From an uncultured Ruminiclostridium sp. (GTDB lineage: Bacteria; Bacillota; Clostridia; Oscillospirales; Ruminococcaceae): a stretch of DNA of 64,000 nt. The stretch spans positions 124,001-188,000 of the forward strand of contig CANRGJ010000004.1 in assembly GCA_947630175.1 (NCBI GenBank), in the 5' to 3' direction. Positions 48,882 through 56,766 of the stretch are shown piece by piece. The stretch's first letter is position 1. Each line of letters begins with the position of its first letter. The notes below the pieces were generated by a model, which saw nothing but the letters and a program-made list of their open reading frames with translations, had not been told where the DNA came from and searched no databases. The translations under genes and the position numbers were made by a program.

Positions 48882-50357
48882 TCAGAGTATTATGCAGATA
48901 AGTCCGCCGCAACCGTCGTTGATTATGCGCTGAATGGTTTCCTGGAGCTTTTGCCTTGCGTCGACGGGCATACGGTACAGTTTGTTGTGAAGTCCCTCGG
49001 TAACAAGCTCGTGGAGAGATTTGCCGAAGATGTTGCTTTCCCATATCTTAGTGGGATTTTCCTCAAATTCTTTCAGAAGGTAGCGCACAAGCTCCTCGCT
49101 CTGACGCTCAGTGCCGACTATTGGGGAGATCTCCGTGTTTATCTTGGCGCTCATCATGTGGATAGAGGTGGATTCTGCTCTCAGCCTTATGCCGTATTTT
49201 CCGCCCTGCTTTACTATCTCGGGTTCTTCAAGGGTCAATTCGTCAAGGCTGGGCATTACAATGCCGTAGCCTGTCGCCTCTACCTCGTCAAGGGCGCTCT
49301 TTACCTTTTCATACTTCTTCTTTATTCCTGCAAGCTCTATCATACAGGGCATAAGGTCGCTTTCGTCTTTGATGTCAAGTCCTGTGGTCTCGCCCAGAAC
49401 ACGGTAGAACAGGTCGTTGGAAAGCTCCGCCTTGACATAGCCTGCTCCGCTGCCCAGATCTACCTTTTCGACGTTGCAGTCGGTAATGTATTCGCTTTCG
49501 GAAAGGCGGCAGCTTACGTTCTTTATTTCACCGATGTTGGAAATGTCGGCGGCGGCACTTTTCAGTGCGCTGAAGATCTCCGTTTTGAGCCAGTGCCCAC
49601 GTTCAAGGGCGGTGAGCCATTTGGGTATTTTTATGTTTATTTCTTTTACAGGGAATTGCAAAAGCACCTCGGACAACAGATTTTTTATGGTGCTTTCATC
49701 TACCTCAAGGCAGTTCAGGGGAATGACGGGCTTTTCATATTTCTCGGACAGTTCTGCGGCAAGCGCTTTGCTTTCCTGTGAATTTGGGTCCTGACAGTTC
49801 AGGACTACAATAAAGGGCTTGTTTATCAGCTTTAGCTCGTCTATTACCCTTTGCTCAGCCTGCTGATATTCCTCTCTGGGTATACCTGTTATACTGCCGT
49901 CGGTGGTTATCACAAGACCGATGGTGGAGTGTTCGTTGATGACCTTTTGCGTTCCCACCTCGGCCGCCATATTGAACGGGACTTCGGTGTCGAACCACGG
50001 AGTCTTGACCATTCGGGGCATTTCGTTCTCAATGTAGCCGATAGCGCTGGGGATTATGTAGCCCACGCAGTCGATGAGGCGAACGTTCATTGTGACGTTT
50101 TCCTCTACTTCTATGGAAATGGCGTCCTCGGGAACGAATTTCGGCTCGGTAGTCATAATGGTCTTGCCCGCAGAGGATTGGGGGAGCTCGTCTATTGCTC
50201 TTTCCCTGCGAAACTCATTGCTTATGGAGGGGATAACAAGGGACTGCATAAATTTGCTGATAAAGGTGGATTTGCCCGAACGGACAGGTCCCACAACACC
50301 TATATAGATATTTCCGTCCGTTCTTTTGGCTATGCTTTGATATATGGAATTCGTCAC
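48882..50357 (-). CDS. spoIVA: Stage IV sporulation protein A
   Basis: SpoIVA is the ATP-driven basement-layer protein of the spore coat that polymerises around the forespore. The 491-residue protein opens SIYQSIAKRTDGNIYIGVVG. Its Walker A, GPVRSGKSTF (about residues 23-32), is followed by Walker B-like VRLIDCVGYIIPS and the C-terminal anchoring region with GCGGLICIIL. The start is GTG 50357, with GGGAGG 8 nt upstream. It lies 17 bp downstream of the sipL-like gene, which encodes its binding partner in Clostridia. This indicates a sporulation-competent lineage. Confidence 0.96.
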   Translation of the reverse strand: MTNSIYQSIAKRTDGNIYIGVVGPVRSGKSTFISKFMQSLVIPSISNEFRRERAIDELPQSSAGKTIMTTEPKFVPEDAISIEVEENVTMNVRLIDCVGYIIPSAIGYIENEMPRMVKTPWFDTEVPFNMAAEVGTQKVINEHSTIGLVITTDGSITGIPREEYQQAEQRVIDELKLINKPFIVVLNCQDPNSQESKALAAELSEKYEKPVIPLNCLEVDESTIKNLLSEVLLQFPVKEINIKIPKWLTALERGHWLKTEIFSALKSAAADISNIGEIKNVSCRLSESEYITDCNVEKVDLGSGAGYVKAELSNDLFYRVLGETTGLDIKDESDLMPCMIELAGIKKKYEKVKSALDEVEATGYGIVMPSLDELTLEEPEIVKQGGKYGIRLRAESTSIHMMSAKINTEISPIVGTERQSEELVRYLLKEFEENPTKIWESNIFGKSLHELVTEGLHNKLYRMPVDARQKLQETIQRIINDGCGGLICIIL

Positions 50358-50374
50358 TGCTGTTTCCTCCCTTC

Positions 50375-51919
50375 TCAGACTATGGGAATAAGCAGCAGCT
50401 GAGAAGCTGACAGCGTATCCTCGTCAAGCTCGTTTTCTTCTGTTATGGCTGACGGTCTGGTGTTGTATTTTTTCGCTATGGCGAACACTTCTTCGCCCTT
50501 GTCGGCGTAGTACATTTTAAGGGCGTATTCGCTGTTCTTTTCTTTGGGCTTGTCGGTATCCACAGCCGCATCTTCTATCACTGAAACGGTTTTTGTTCTG
50601 AAAATACAGCCGCTTATCTCGGCGGTTATACGAAGCTCCGCCTGAGCTTCTCCCGTTATGTTGAAGCCCACGTCGGTTATCTGAACGTTGGGCTCGATAA
50701 TGCAGTTTTCATCTGCGTTTGCGTCACAGGTAAGCTCTACATACTCGCTCTTTTCAATGAACATCGGCGTTCCCGACGGAGAAAGGCGGCCGATAGCCTG
50801 AGATACAAGCTGACCTGTAATTATCAAGCTGCCTTCGCTGTCAAAACGCCAGCCTATGCCGTTAAGCTCACAGCGGCAGTCGAATATCTCCTCTATGCCG
50901 CCGTCCTTGCATTCGATGACCGTTTTGTAGGTGGCCTGCTTTTTGATATGAGTGGGAGCATATTCTACCTTGACGTCGGCAACTGTGTAGTCGGTGGCAT
51001 ATTCGGTGGAGAAAAGGTCGGTGAGTACCGAAATACTGCTTTCTCTGTTGGCGGTTATCTTGCAGTCGACTGTAAGGTCACAGCCTAACATTCTGTTTTC
51101 TCCGCTGTCGCTTGGCTTTATCTCAAGTCCGCAGTCCATTATGCGCAGGTCCACGTTGCAGGTGTAGGTGTCGTCAAGTCCGTCCACGTCGATTATCCTG
51201 CTTATGGGAACGGCGGCTTCCATAACCTCGGTGGTGCGGGTGTTTTCGTCCGCTTTTACAAGATAAAGGGCTTTTACCTTTGCCTCTCCCTTTACCACCG
51301 CTTTTCCCGCTATTACCTTGACGTCGCTGACCTCGGCGGTGCAGTCGCAGTGGATTATGCCGACTATCCCGCCTCTGCCTGCGCCTGTTTCGATATCTTC
51401 CCTTATCACGAACTGACTGCCGCCGCAAAGTCTGTCGCCGCAGTAGCTGAGGGGCTGCGTTTTAGTCTCAAGTCCCTCTGCGCCCGTTATGACGTCAACG
51501 GTCCTGGCGGCGCAGGCTCTCACCTTACAGCTGACTGCTCCACGAACGTCAAAGCGCCTGCCGCTTACCGCACGGCAATTGACGTAATCCGTCTTGGCTC
51601 TGATGTATACGGAGGCTTTGTCGGAAGCCTTCGTAAGCTCCAGGGTTTTTGAATAGGTGTACTTTTGCTCCACGCAGTTGATGTTCATACCGTCATCGGA
51701 AAGATACAGTATCTTGATAAGTACCGCACCGTCGATGAAAAGCTGTGTTCCCGAAATACTGTATGAGGATATCCCGGGAGTGAGACTGCATCTGAGTATT
51801 TTGAATATATCAGGGTAGTAATCGGGAAGGACATAGTCAAATTCCACGCCCTGCTCGGTCTGACCGTCATATATCACTTCGTTCAGGAATACAGGCTCTC
51901 TGTTCAATTGAAGTTCCAT
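50375..51919 (-). CDS. sipL: SipL-like DUF3794/LysM spore-coat protein
   Basis: This 514-residue protein has DUF3794 repeats over most of its length (opening LQLNREPVFLNEVIYDGQTE, then two or three related beta-rich units) and a C-terminal LysM domain (about 463-514; YYADKGEEVFAIAKKYN then LLLIPIV). This is the architecture of SipL, which in Clostridioides difficile tethers SpoIVA to the forespore through its LysM domain. It directly precedes spoIVA in one transcript, which supports the assignment. No signal peptide was found, as expected for a mother-cell protein. No clear sigma-E promoter could be fixed by eye. Confidence 0.88.
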   Translation of the reverse strand: MELQLNREPVFLNEVIYDGQTEQGVEFDYVLPDYYPDIFKILRCSLTPGISSYSISGTQLFIDGAVLIKILYLSDDGMNINCVEQKYTYSKTLELTKASDKASVYIRAKTDYVNCRAVSGRRFDVRGAVSCKVRACAARTVDVITGAEGLETKTQPLSYCGDRLCGGSQFVIREDIETGAGRGGIVGIIHCDCTAEVSDVKVIAGKAVVKGEAKVKALYLVKADENTRTTEVMEAAVPISRIIDVDGLDDTYTCNVDLRIMDCGLEIKPSDSGENRMLGCDLTVDCKITANRESSISVLTDLFSTEYATDYTVADVKVEYAPTHIKKQATYKTVIECKDGGIEEIFDCRCELNGIGWRFDSEGSLIITGQLVSQAIGRLSPSGTPMFIEKSEYVELTCDANADENCIIEPNVQITDVGFNITGEAQAELRITAEISGCIFRTKTVSVIEDAAVDTDKPKEKNSEYALKMYYADKGEEVFAIAKKYNTRPSAITEENELDEDTLSASQLLLIPIV

Positions 51920-52007
51920 ATCTGACCTCCGCTTTCATATTAAGGACAACGCCCTTTTTCAACATCAATATATTCAGCGGCGGGACAGTTTATGACAAGC
52001 GTTAAAA

Positions 52008-52045
52008 AATAAAAGTCCCTGCCGGGAAAAGCAGGGACTTTTATT
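52008..52045 (-). terminator. Terminator of the NlpC/P60-like lipoprotein gene
   Basis: A 15-bp stem (AATAAAAGTCCCTGC, 52008-52022 with 52031-52045) has an 8-nt loop and a T-rich tract on the minus strand, after the stop at 52084 and before sipL. Confidence 0.85.
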
Positions 52046-52083
52046 ATAAGAGAGGATCTATGTAAAAACCGTCGGCTGAACGG

Positions 52084-52848
52084 TTATCTGGCTACTGCTA
52101 TGCCGTGTACAAAGGTGGTTTTATAATAATTGGTGGTTATATCTACGGATTTTACGGGGATACCGTCCGACATGCTTATCATCATCTGTCCGTCTCCAAC
52201 GTATATCCCGCCGAAGTCGGGGTTGCCGCTGTTCTCCATGCAAAAGAACACCAGATCGCCGGGCTGAAGCTCGTCATAGCCTATCTTGGAGCCTATGCGC
52301 GCTATCTCGTGGGTAAGGCGGGGGCAGGCAATTCCGTTCTGTGTAAGAACGTAGTAAATAAGTCCCGAATTGTCAAAGCCGTCTTCGGGAGACGCTCCGC
52401 CAAACTTGAACTCGTTTCCCGCAAGTGATTTTGCAAGTCCGACTATGGAATTTGCCTTTTCAGCGGGAGCAAGCGCCTTTCCGTCGGAGGGAGTGTCCTC
52501 CTTGTCCTTGGTGACTAACGGAGTGGTCTCGGTCTCAGGGGATTTGTCGGGGATAGAAGGCGTCGTTTCGGCAGACGTATTGTCAGGCTCAGGGTCTTCT
52601 GTCTCGGGAGTAGTTGCGTCGTCCTCCTGAGAATCAGGCGTAGATGAGCTTGACTGGGGAGTTTGTTCTTCTGCCGGAGTTTTCTCTTCCTCTTTATCGG
52701 GGGAAGACGAGGAAGAGCTGCTTGAGCTATTGGAGCTGCCTGAATCGCTGCCGTTGGCAGGTTCTTTGTTTTCAGAGCAGGCTGTAAGCTGGCAAGCCAG
52801 AATAAAGGTCAATACAATAGATAAAAATTTAACAGCAGTCTTTTTCAT
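52084..52848 (-). CDS. Lipoprotein with degenerate NlpC/P60 domain
   Basis: This 254-residue protein has its start at 52848, with AAGGAG 7 nt upstream. A signal peptide ends in lipobox LTAC with C24. A Ser/Pro/Glu/Thr-rich linker runs to about residue 120, and an NlpC/P60 fold follows (about 125-254). The fold is recognisable from EFKFGGASPEDGFDNSGLIY, LQPGDLVFF and GIYVGDGQMM. However, the catalytic Cys of FDCSG is Asn160, the His before VGIYVG is Phe212, and the third polar position is Ile. It should not cleave peptidoglycan. It may bind wall peptides or regulate another hydrolase. An array of WalR-like sites precedes its promoter. Confidence 0.88.
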   Translation of the reverse strand: MKKTAVKFLSIVLTFILACQLTACSENKEPANGSDSGSSNSSSSSSSSSPDKEEEKTPAEEQTPQSSSSTPDSQEDDATTPETEDPEPDNTSAETTPSIPDKSPETETTPLVTKDKEDTPSDGKALAPAEKANSIVGLAKSLAGNEFKFGGASPEDGFDNSGLIYYVLTQNGIACPRLTHEIARIGSKIGYDELQPGDLVFFCMENSGNPDFGGIYVGDGQMMISMSDGIPVKSVDITTNYYKTTFVHGIAVAR

Positions 52849-52951
52849 AATTTTTCTCCTTTTCAACAATGATGCTTGTTTTATAAAAAGGTGAAATATG
52901 TCATATTGCCGCGCGCTTGCAATCTACTTATTTTTTCCTTTCTCTGATTAT

Positions 52952-52979
52952 ATAATACCACATTTTCGGCAATAGTCAA
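52952..52979 (-). promoter_or_regulatory. Promoter of the NlpC/P60-like gene
   Basis: On the minus strand TTGACT (52979-52974), a 16-bp spacer and TATTAT (52957-52952) are present. The -35 box touches the last half-site of the upstream array. Confidence 0.72.
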
Positions 52980-53048
52980 TTACAAAACGGTTACAATTCA
53001 GTTACAATTTGGTTACAAATTGTTACAAAACGGTAACAAAAAGTAACC
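52979..53048 (-). promoter_or_regulatory. Array of WalR-like TGTWAH half-sites
   Basis: Read on the minus strand, hexamers TGTAAT, TGTAAC (four), TGTTAC and a weaker GGTTAC begin on the plus strand at 52979, 52990, 53001, 53012, 53022, 53033 and 53043, i.e. every 10-11 bp. Pairs fit TGTWAH-N5-TGTWAH, the consensus known for WalR. The array abuts the -35 box, an activator position. The regulator is inferred. Confidence 0.75.
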
Positions 53049-53084
53049 TTGTCTGAACTGCTTGAATAAAGACAAAAAACAAAG

Positions 53085-53107
53085 GCGGACGCAAATTACG
53101 TCCGCTT
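53085..53107 (-). terminator. Terminator of the envelope operon
   Basis: The stem GCGGACG / CGTCCGC (53085-53091 with 53099-53105) is followed on the minus strand by CTTTGTTTTTTG. It lies 20 bp after the stop at 53128. Confidence 0.75.
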
Positions 53108-53127
53108 TTCGTGTTCCGTTTATTTTT

Positions 53128-54177
53128 TCAGTTAAGCTGAAGAGTGGTTACCTTCCACGCTCCGTCTATGTTTACAAGATAAACCGTGTAATCGGCGGCG
53201 GAGTGGCGCTCGCCGTTGTCGGTCTGGACGCCGTATAAAACGTGGTCGTATTTTATCCTGACAGAGGCGCAGGTGTCGCTGTAAAACAGCGGGTCGCCCA
53301 TTTCAATATCGAGAAAATCATAGTCCGTGTGATAATTGTGCCATTGGTTCTCAAAGAAGTATAACTCGGTATAGAGGGGCATATCAGGCGCAAGGTAATT
53401 CGCCACATTGTAGAAGGTGCCGTCACCGAGGATATACTCGGAGTAGGCTTTTGAGAAATCAAGGGCAAGCTGCGAAAGCTCCTCGTTTTTTGTGTGGGAC
53501 ATCACATACTTGTCCCCGTCTTTTTTGAGAGTGTTGCCATAAGCGTCCTTGACGGTAACTTCGGGAGGAGCGATAAAGCCGTCCACCGTATACGTTACGT
53601 CGCATATTTTTCCCTCGAAATAGCCCTGAAAATTTTCGGTTTCGGGATAAGGCTCGCCTTTGGAAGTGATGTATTTTTCGTCCACCTTTTTGTTTCCAAA
53701 GTAGAGGACGGCGTTTGAGGGTATCGTCACGGAATATGAGGATACTCTAACCTTGCCGAACTGTACGCCTGAGACCTCGTATTCGTGCATACCGAAGCCT
53801 GCCTCCTCCTCGCAGGGAGTGACTGTGGCTCTGGCTACCGTCTTGTCGTTTATGGTTATGTCGTAGACGGTTTTTTCAGCGCTGCTTTCCTTGCCGTTGC
53901 GGCTGTATGAAGCCTCGCCGTTCATCATCTCGTTGATATAACTGTCCAGCACGGATTCATCTTCAAATTCATTAAAGGTGACGTTTATTGCTCCGTCGGG
54001 GACAGTTGAAAAGGTTCTGACGTATTCGATTATGGCGTTTTCGGGCTGGCATCTTTCGTATACTTCAAGAAAGCTCCAAAGCACCGTAAGCACATATATG
54101 ACGATACCGACGGCGGCAAGAGTTAAAAGGATATAAATTATTCTGAAGGCTATGGTGCCTTTTGTCGCTTTGCCCAT
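53128..54177 (-). CDS. Membrane-anchored extracytoplasmic protein of unknown function
   Basis: This 349-residue protein was not assigned to a family. One N-terminal membrane helix (about 10-36; FRIIYILLTLAAVGIVIYVL) is followed by a large beta-rich soluble part. Its end, TVYLVNIDGAWKVTTLQL, with VRIKYDHVLYG before it, resembles the NTF2/SnoaL-like fold seen in anchored wall proteins. No catalytic motif was recognised. It is the last gene of the leftward operon with the NAGPA-like protein and the GT2-GtrA fusion (3 bp after the former). It probably has a role at the cell surface together with them. Confidence 0.82.
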   Translation of the reverse strand: MGKATKGTIAFRIIYILLTLAAVGIVIYVLTVLWSFLEVYERCQPENAIIEYVRTFSTVPDGAINVTFNEFEDESVLDSYINEMMNGEASYSRNGKESSAEKTVYDITINDKTVARATVTPCEEEAGFGMHEYEVSGVQFGKVRVSSYSVTIPSNAVLYFGNKKVDEKYITSKGEPYPETENFQGYFEGKICDVTYTVDGFIAPPEVTVKDAYGNTLKKDGDKYVMSHTKNEELSQLALDFSKAYSEYILGDGTFYNVANYLAPDMPLYTELYFFENQWHNYHTDYDFLDIEMGDPLFYSDTCASVRIKYDHVLYGVQTDNGERHSAADYTVYLVNIDGAWKVTTLQLN

Positions 54178-54180
54178 TTT

Positions 54181-55344
54181 TTACTGACCTCTTACAAGAA
54201 ACGTAGTACACATTCTCCTCAAGCCGATAACGCTGGCGTTGGAATTGATATGCTCGCCGTGGAATATCATACTGGTGGAGGAGCCGCCGTCAAGGTTATA
54301 TGCGTTTACTGCGCCGAATTTCAGCATTACGTCCTGTTCGTCAACGTAGCTTGCGCCAAGGCTGCTGGTCTGACGCCCGTCTATGGCAAGCAGGAGCATA
54401 GCTCCGTCCGCCCGCTGTCCTATTGCTGTGCGCGGGTTAAGTCCGCCGCCTGTTCCAAGAGAGGGAGTGGGGACATTGTCCACTATAAGGGTAGGACCGT
54501 ATTTCGCGGCGTTGGTTATTCCCATATCAACCGCCTGCTGTACTGTAAAGGTGCCGACTATCAGCTTGCCCTCCTTTGTTATGCCGCAGCATTCCCAGAG
54601 GGTATTCATGGGAGTTCCCCAGAGGACTTGTCCTTCCGATATTACTATTCCCCAGGGCTCGCCGCCTGTCATATGCCCCGGACGGTCGTCCCAGCCGCCG
54701 CCGTTTATTCCCGCAACTACGCCGTCGTAGCTGGCGTATATCTCGTCTATCGTCCTGCCGTACTGGTCGATGCCGAAAGGCCCCGATACTCCCACAAAGA
54801 CTCTTGTGGGGTCGTAAACTATCATCATCTTTCCTCTGAAGGTAGGACCTGTTATCTCAACTATGTCTATGCCGTCGTGGTCGGGGTCTACCTCCTGATC
54901 TTCAGTGCCGGGGATTATATTTTTGTTTGAAGTATTGTTTTCATCATCGCTGAACGGGTCGTCGTTCCCGCTGTTGTTCGGGTCGCCGCCTATCACAACA
55001 AGGTCGGTGTCGGAAAAGCCGCCTGAGTCCTGCATTTTGTTTGCGGCAAGTATCTCGTCCACCTTTTCCTGTCCCAAAAACGAGGTTGCAAGGAATTTTG
55101 CGGCGCTGGTCTCCATAACGGATACCACAAACAGATCTCTTGCCCTTTCAGAAGGTCCGTATTCAAGTATCAGGACTGCGCCCAGCGTTCCTCCCACGGC
55201 TACTGCCAAGGCGGTGAACAGCGAGAGAACACACCTTAACACTATTCTTCTCACCTTGTGGGTCTTGGGCTGTTCGGGGCGGTTCTGATAGCCTTTCTTT
55301 TTTCTTTTTTTCCTTGATACAAGAACGCTGTCTATATCAGGCAT
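54181..55344 (-). CDS. Phosphodiester glycosidase (NAGPA/DUF2233) family membrane protein
   Basis: This 387-residue protein has an N-terminal basic segment, one membrane helix (about 32-55; VLSLFTALAVAVGGTLGAVL), a low-complexity acidic linker (about 115-150), and an extracytoplasmic NAGPA domain (about 155-387). The domain has YDGVVAGINGGGWDDRPGH, GGGLNPRTAIGQRADGAMLL and DGGSSTSMIF, the usual motifs of this family. Relatives remove GlcNAc from phosphodiester-linked sugars, or act in exopolysaccharide modification. The gene lies between a GT2-GtrA gene and an anchored protein in one operon. Likely substrates are surface phosphoglycans. Confidence 0.88.
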   Translation of the reverse strand: MPDIDSVLVSRKKRKKKGYQNRPEQPKTHKVRRIVLRCVLSLFTALAVAVGGTLGAVLILEYGPSERARDLFVVSVMETSAAKFLATSFLGQEKVDEILAANKMQDSGGFSDTDLVVIGGDPNNSGNDDPFSDDENNTSNKNIIPGTEDQEVDPDHDGIDIVEITGPTFRGKMMIVYDPTRVFVGVSGPFGIDQYGRTIDEIYASYDGVVAGINGGGWDDRPGHMTGGEPWGIVISEGQVLWGTPMNTLWECCGITKEGKLIVGTFTVQQAVDMGITNAAKYGPTLIVDNVPTPSLGTGGGLNPRTAIGQRADGAMLLLAIDGRQTSSLGASYVDEQDVMLKFGAVNAYNLDGGSSTSMIFHGEHINSNASVIGLRRMCTTFLVRGQ

Positions 55345-55358
55345 AATTTTCTCTCCTT

Positions 55359-56420
55359 TTAATTTTTCTCATCCTTGAATACCCACTCTCTTTGCACCGC
55401 AAAGCAGATGAAAAACAAGATTACGTCCACTATCATTTTAAATACGGTCTGGAGCAGGCTTTGTCCCGTGGAGGTGACAAGGGAGATAAGATATACGAGT
55501 CCGTAGGAGACGAACGCCTGACATATGCACAAAATGTAATACTTTATAAGAGAATTCCCCACGTTTGACTTGCTTTTGAACACGCCTTTCCTGTTTACCG
55601 TGTAATTTACGGCGGAGGAAACGACCCTTGCGGCGGCAGTTGCGGCGAATATCCTCGCCCAGTCCTCAAGATTTTCGGGAAGGAAAAGATTCAGCAGGGT
55701 GAAAATAATAAGGTCGATAAGCGCCGCACTGAGGGAGCTTAATATGTACTTGAATATAACGGCGTAGATCTTTACGGAATCACGGAAATAGCGAAAGTGT
55801 GAGGAGCTGTTGTTGTCGATGTAAATGGTCTCTATGGGGTGTTCCTCAAAGGGCAGGTCTGCTTTTTTCATTTCGAGCAGCATATTGGTCTCGTACTCAA
55901 ATCTTTCTCCGCTTGTTTTGATAAGGGTGGGAAGATAGGAGGCGGGGAGGGCGCGAAGCCCCGTCTGGGTGTCGGTTATCTTTATGCCGCACGCCGTTCT
56001 GAAAACAAAGGCGGTTATGTTATTGCCTGCTCTGCTTTTAAAGGGGACATTGCCGCTTTTGAAATTTCTGGCGCCGAATACCGCCTTGCCGCTTTTTTCC
56101 ATTTGCTCGGCGCAGGCTCGTATGTCCTTGCAGCTATGCTGAAGGTCGTCGTCAACGGTAACTACTCCCGCTTTGTCGGGGCGGTTTTCCAGAAAATATT
56201 CAAAGCCTGTTTTCAAGGCTCTTCCCTTTCCCATATTCTTTTCGTGAGAAAGAATAGTTATGCAGGGACGGCGCTTTACTTCCTCGAAAATTTCAGCGCA
56301 GCGCTGTTCGCTGCCGTCGTTTATTATGATAATGTCATCAAAGCCCGCAAGGGAAAGCTGTTCCACCGTCTTGAGCAGCTTGTCCGAGGGGTTGTAGCTT
56401 GGAAGAATGACCGAGACCAT
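55359..56420 (-). CDS. GT2-GtrA fusion: polyprenyl-phosphate glycosyltransferase-like protein with flippase domain
   Basis: This 353-residue protein combines a GT2 domain (about 1-215; VSVILPSYNPSDKLLKTVE, TVDDDLQHSC as the DxD region, TDTQTGLRALP) with a four-helix GtrA domain (about 225-350; KYILSSLSAALIDLIIFTLL, NYTVNRKGVF, REWVFK). The GT2 part resembles dolichyl/undecaprenyl-phosphate glycosyltransferases that make a lipid-linked sugar, and GtrA-type proteins help move it across the membrane. It is the first gene of the envelope operon, behind a WalR-like array at 56498-56535. The sugar is not known. It should work at the inner membrane. Confidence 0.9.
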   Translation of the reverse strand: MVSVILPSYNPSDKLLKTVEQLSLAGFDDIIIINDGSEQRCAEIFEEVKRRPCITILSHEKNMGKGRALKTGFEYFLENRPDKAGVVTVDDDLQHSCKDIRACAEQMEKSGKAVFGARNFKSGNVPFKSRAGNNITAFVFRTACGIKITDTQTGLRALPASYLPTLIKTSGERFEYETNMLLEMKKADLPFEEHPIETIYIDNNSSSHFRYFRDSVKIYAVIFKYILSSLSAALIDLIIFTLLNLFLPENLEDWARIFAATAAARVVSSAVNYTVNRKGVFKSKSNVGNSLIKYYILCICQAFVSYGLVYLISLVTSTGQSLLQTVFKMIVDVILFFICFAVQREWVFKDEKN

Positions 56421-56469
56421 AAATCCTGTTCCTTTTTATATAAATAAAATAATTTCTACGCTATTGATT

Positions 56470-56498
56470 ATTATATCATTTGATAAATATAATTTCAA
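56470..56498 (-). promoter_or_regulatory. Promoter of the GT2-GtrA envelope operon
   Basis: On the minus strand TTGAAA (56498-56493), a 17-bp spacer and TATAAT (56475-56470) form a near-consensus promoter directly adjoining the upstream half-site array. Confidence 0.8.
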
Positions 56499-56535
56499 TT
56501 ACAAAACGGTTACAAATTATTACAAAAAGGTAACA
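56498..56535 (-). promoter_or_regulatory. Second array of WalR-like TGTWAH half-sites
   Basis: Four half-sites begin on the plus strand at 56498, 56509, 56519 and 56530 (TGTAAT, TGTAAC, TGTAAT, TGTTAC on the minus strand). The spacings are 11, 10 and 11 bp. The last site overlaps the -35 box exactly as in the array at 52979-53048. Confidence 0.75.
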
Positions 56536-56540
56536 GAAAT

Positions 56541-56756
56541 AAAAAAAGCGGCGTTAGCCGCACTGACATAGGAAAACACAGGTTTTCACAGAAAATCGCA
56601 AAGCGTCGCAGACTTGCGCAAAAGCGGCAGATACGAGGAAACGTTCCGCAGCAATCCTGACGGATTGCAAGGGGCGTTGACGAAGTAGATGTCGTTTTTG
56701 CGGTAAAGTCTGCGGCTGTGTTTTCTTATGGCAGGGCGGCTTTTGCCGCTTTTTTT
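56541..56756. repeat. Long imperfect palindromic intergenic element (216 bp)
   Basis: The outer arms 56541-56581 and 56716-56756 are inverted repeats with 35 of 41 bases matching by eye. Pairing continues inward with interruptions to a perfect central hairpin GCAATCC-TGAC-GGATTGC (56651-56668). Each end also forms its own GCGGC/GCCGC hairpin with a T run, so it can terminate transcription in both directions. No ORF is convincing inside. It may be a MITE-like element or a structured RNA. Confidence 0.65.
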
Positions 56757-56766
56757 ATAGATATAA

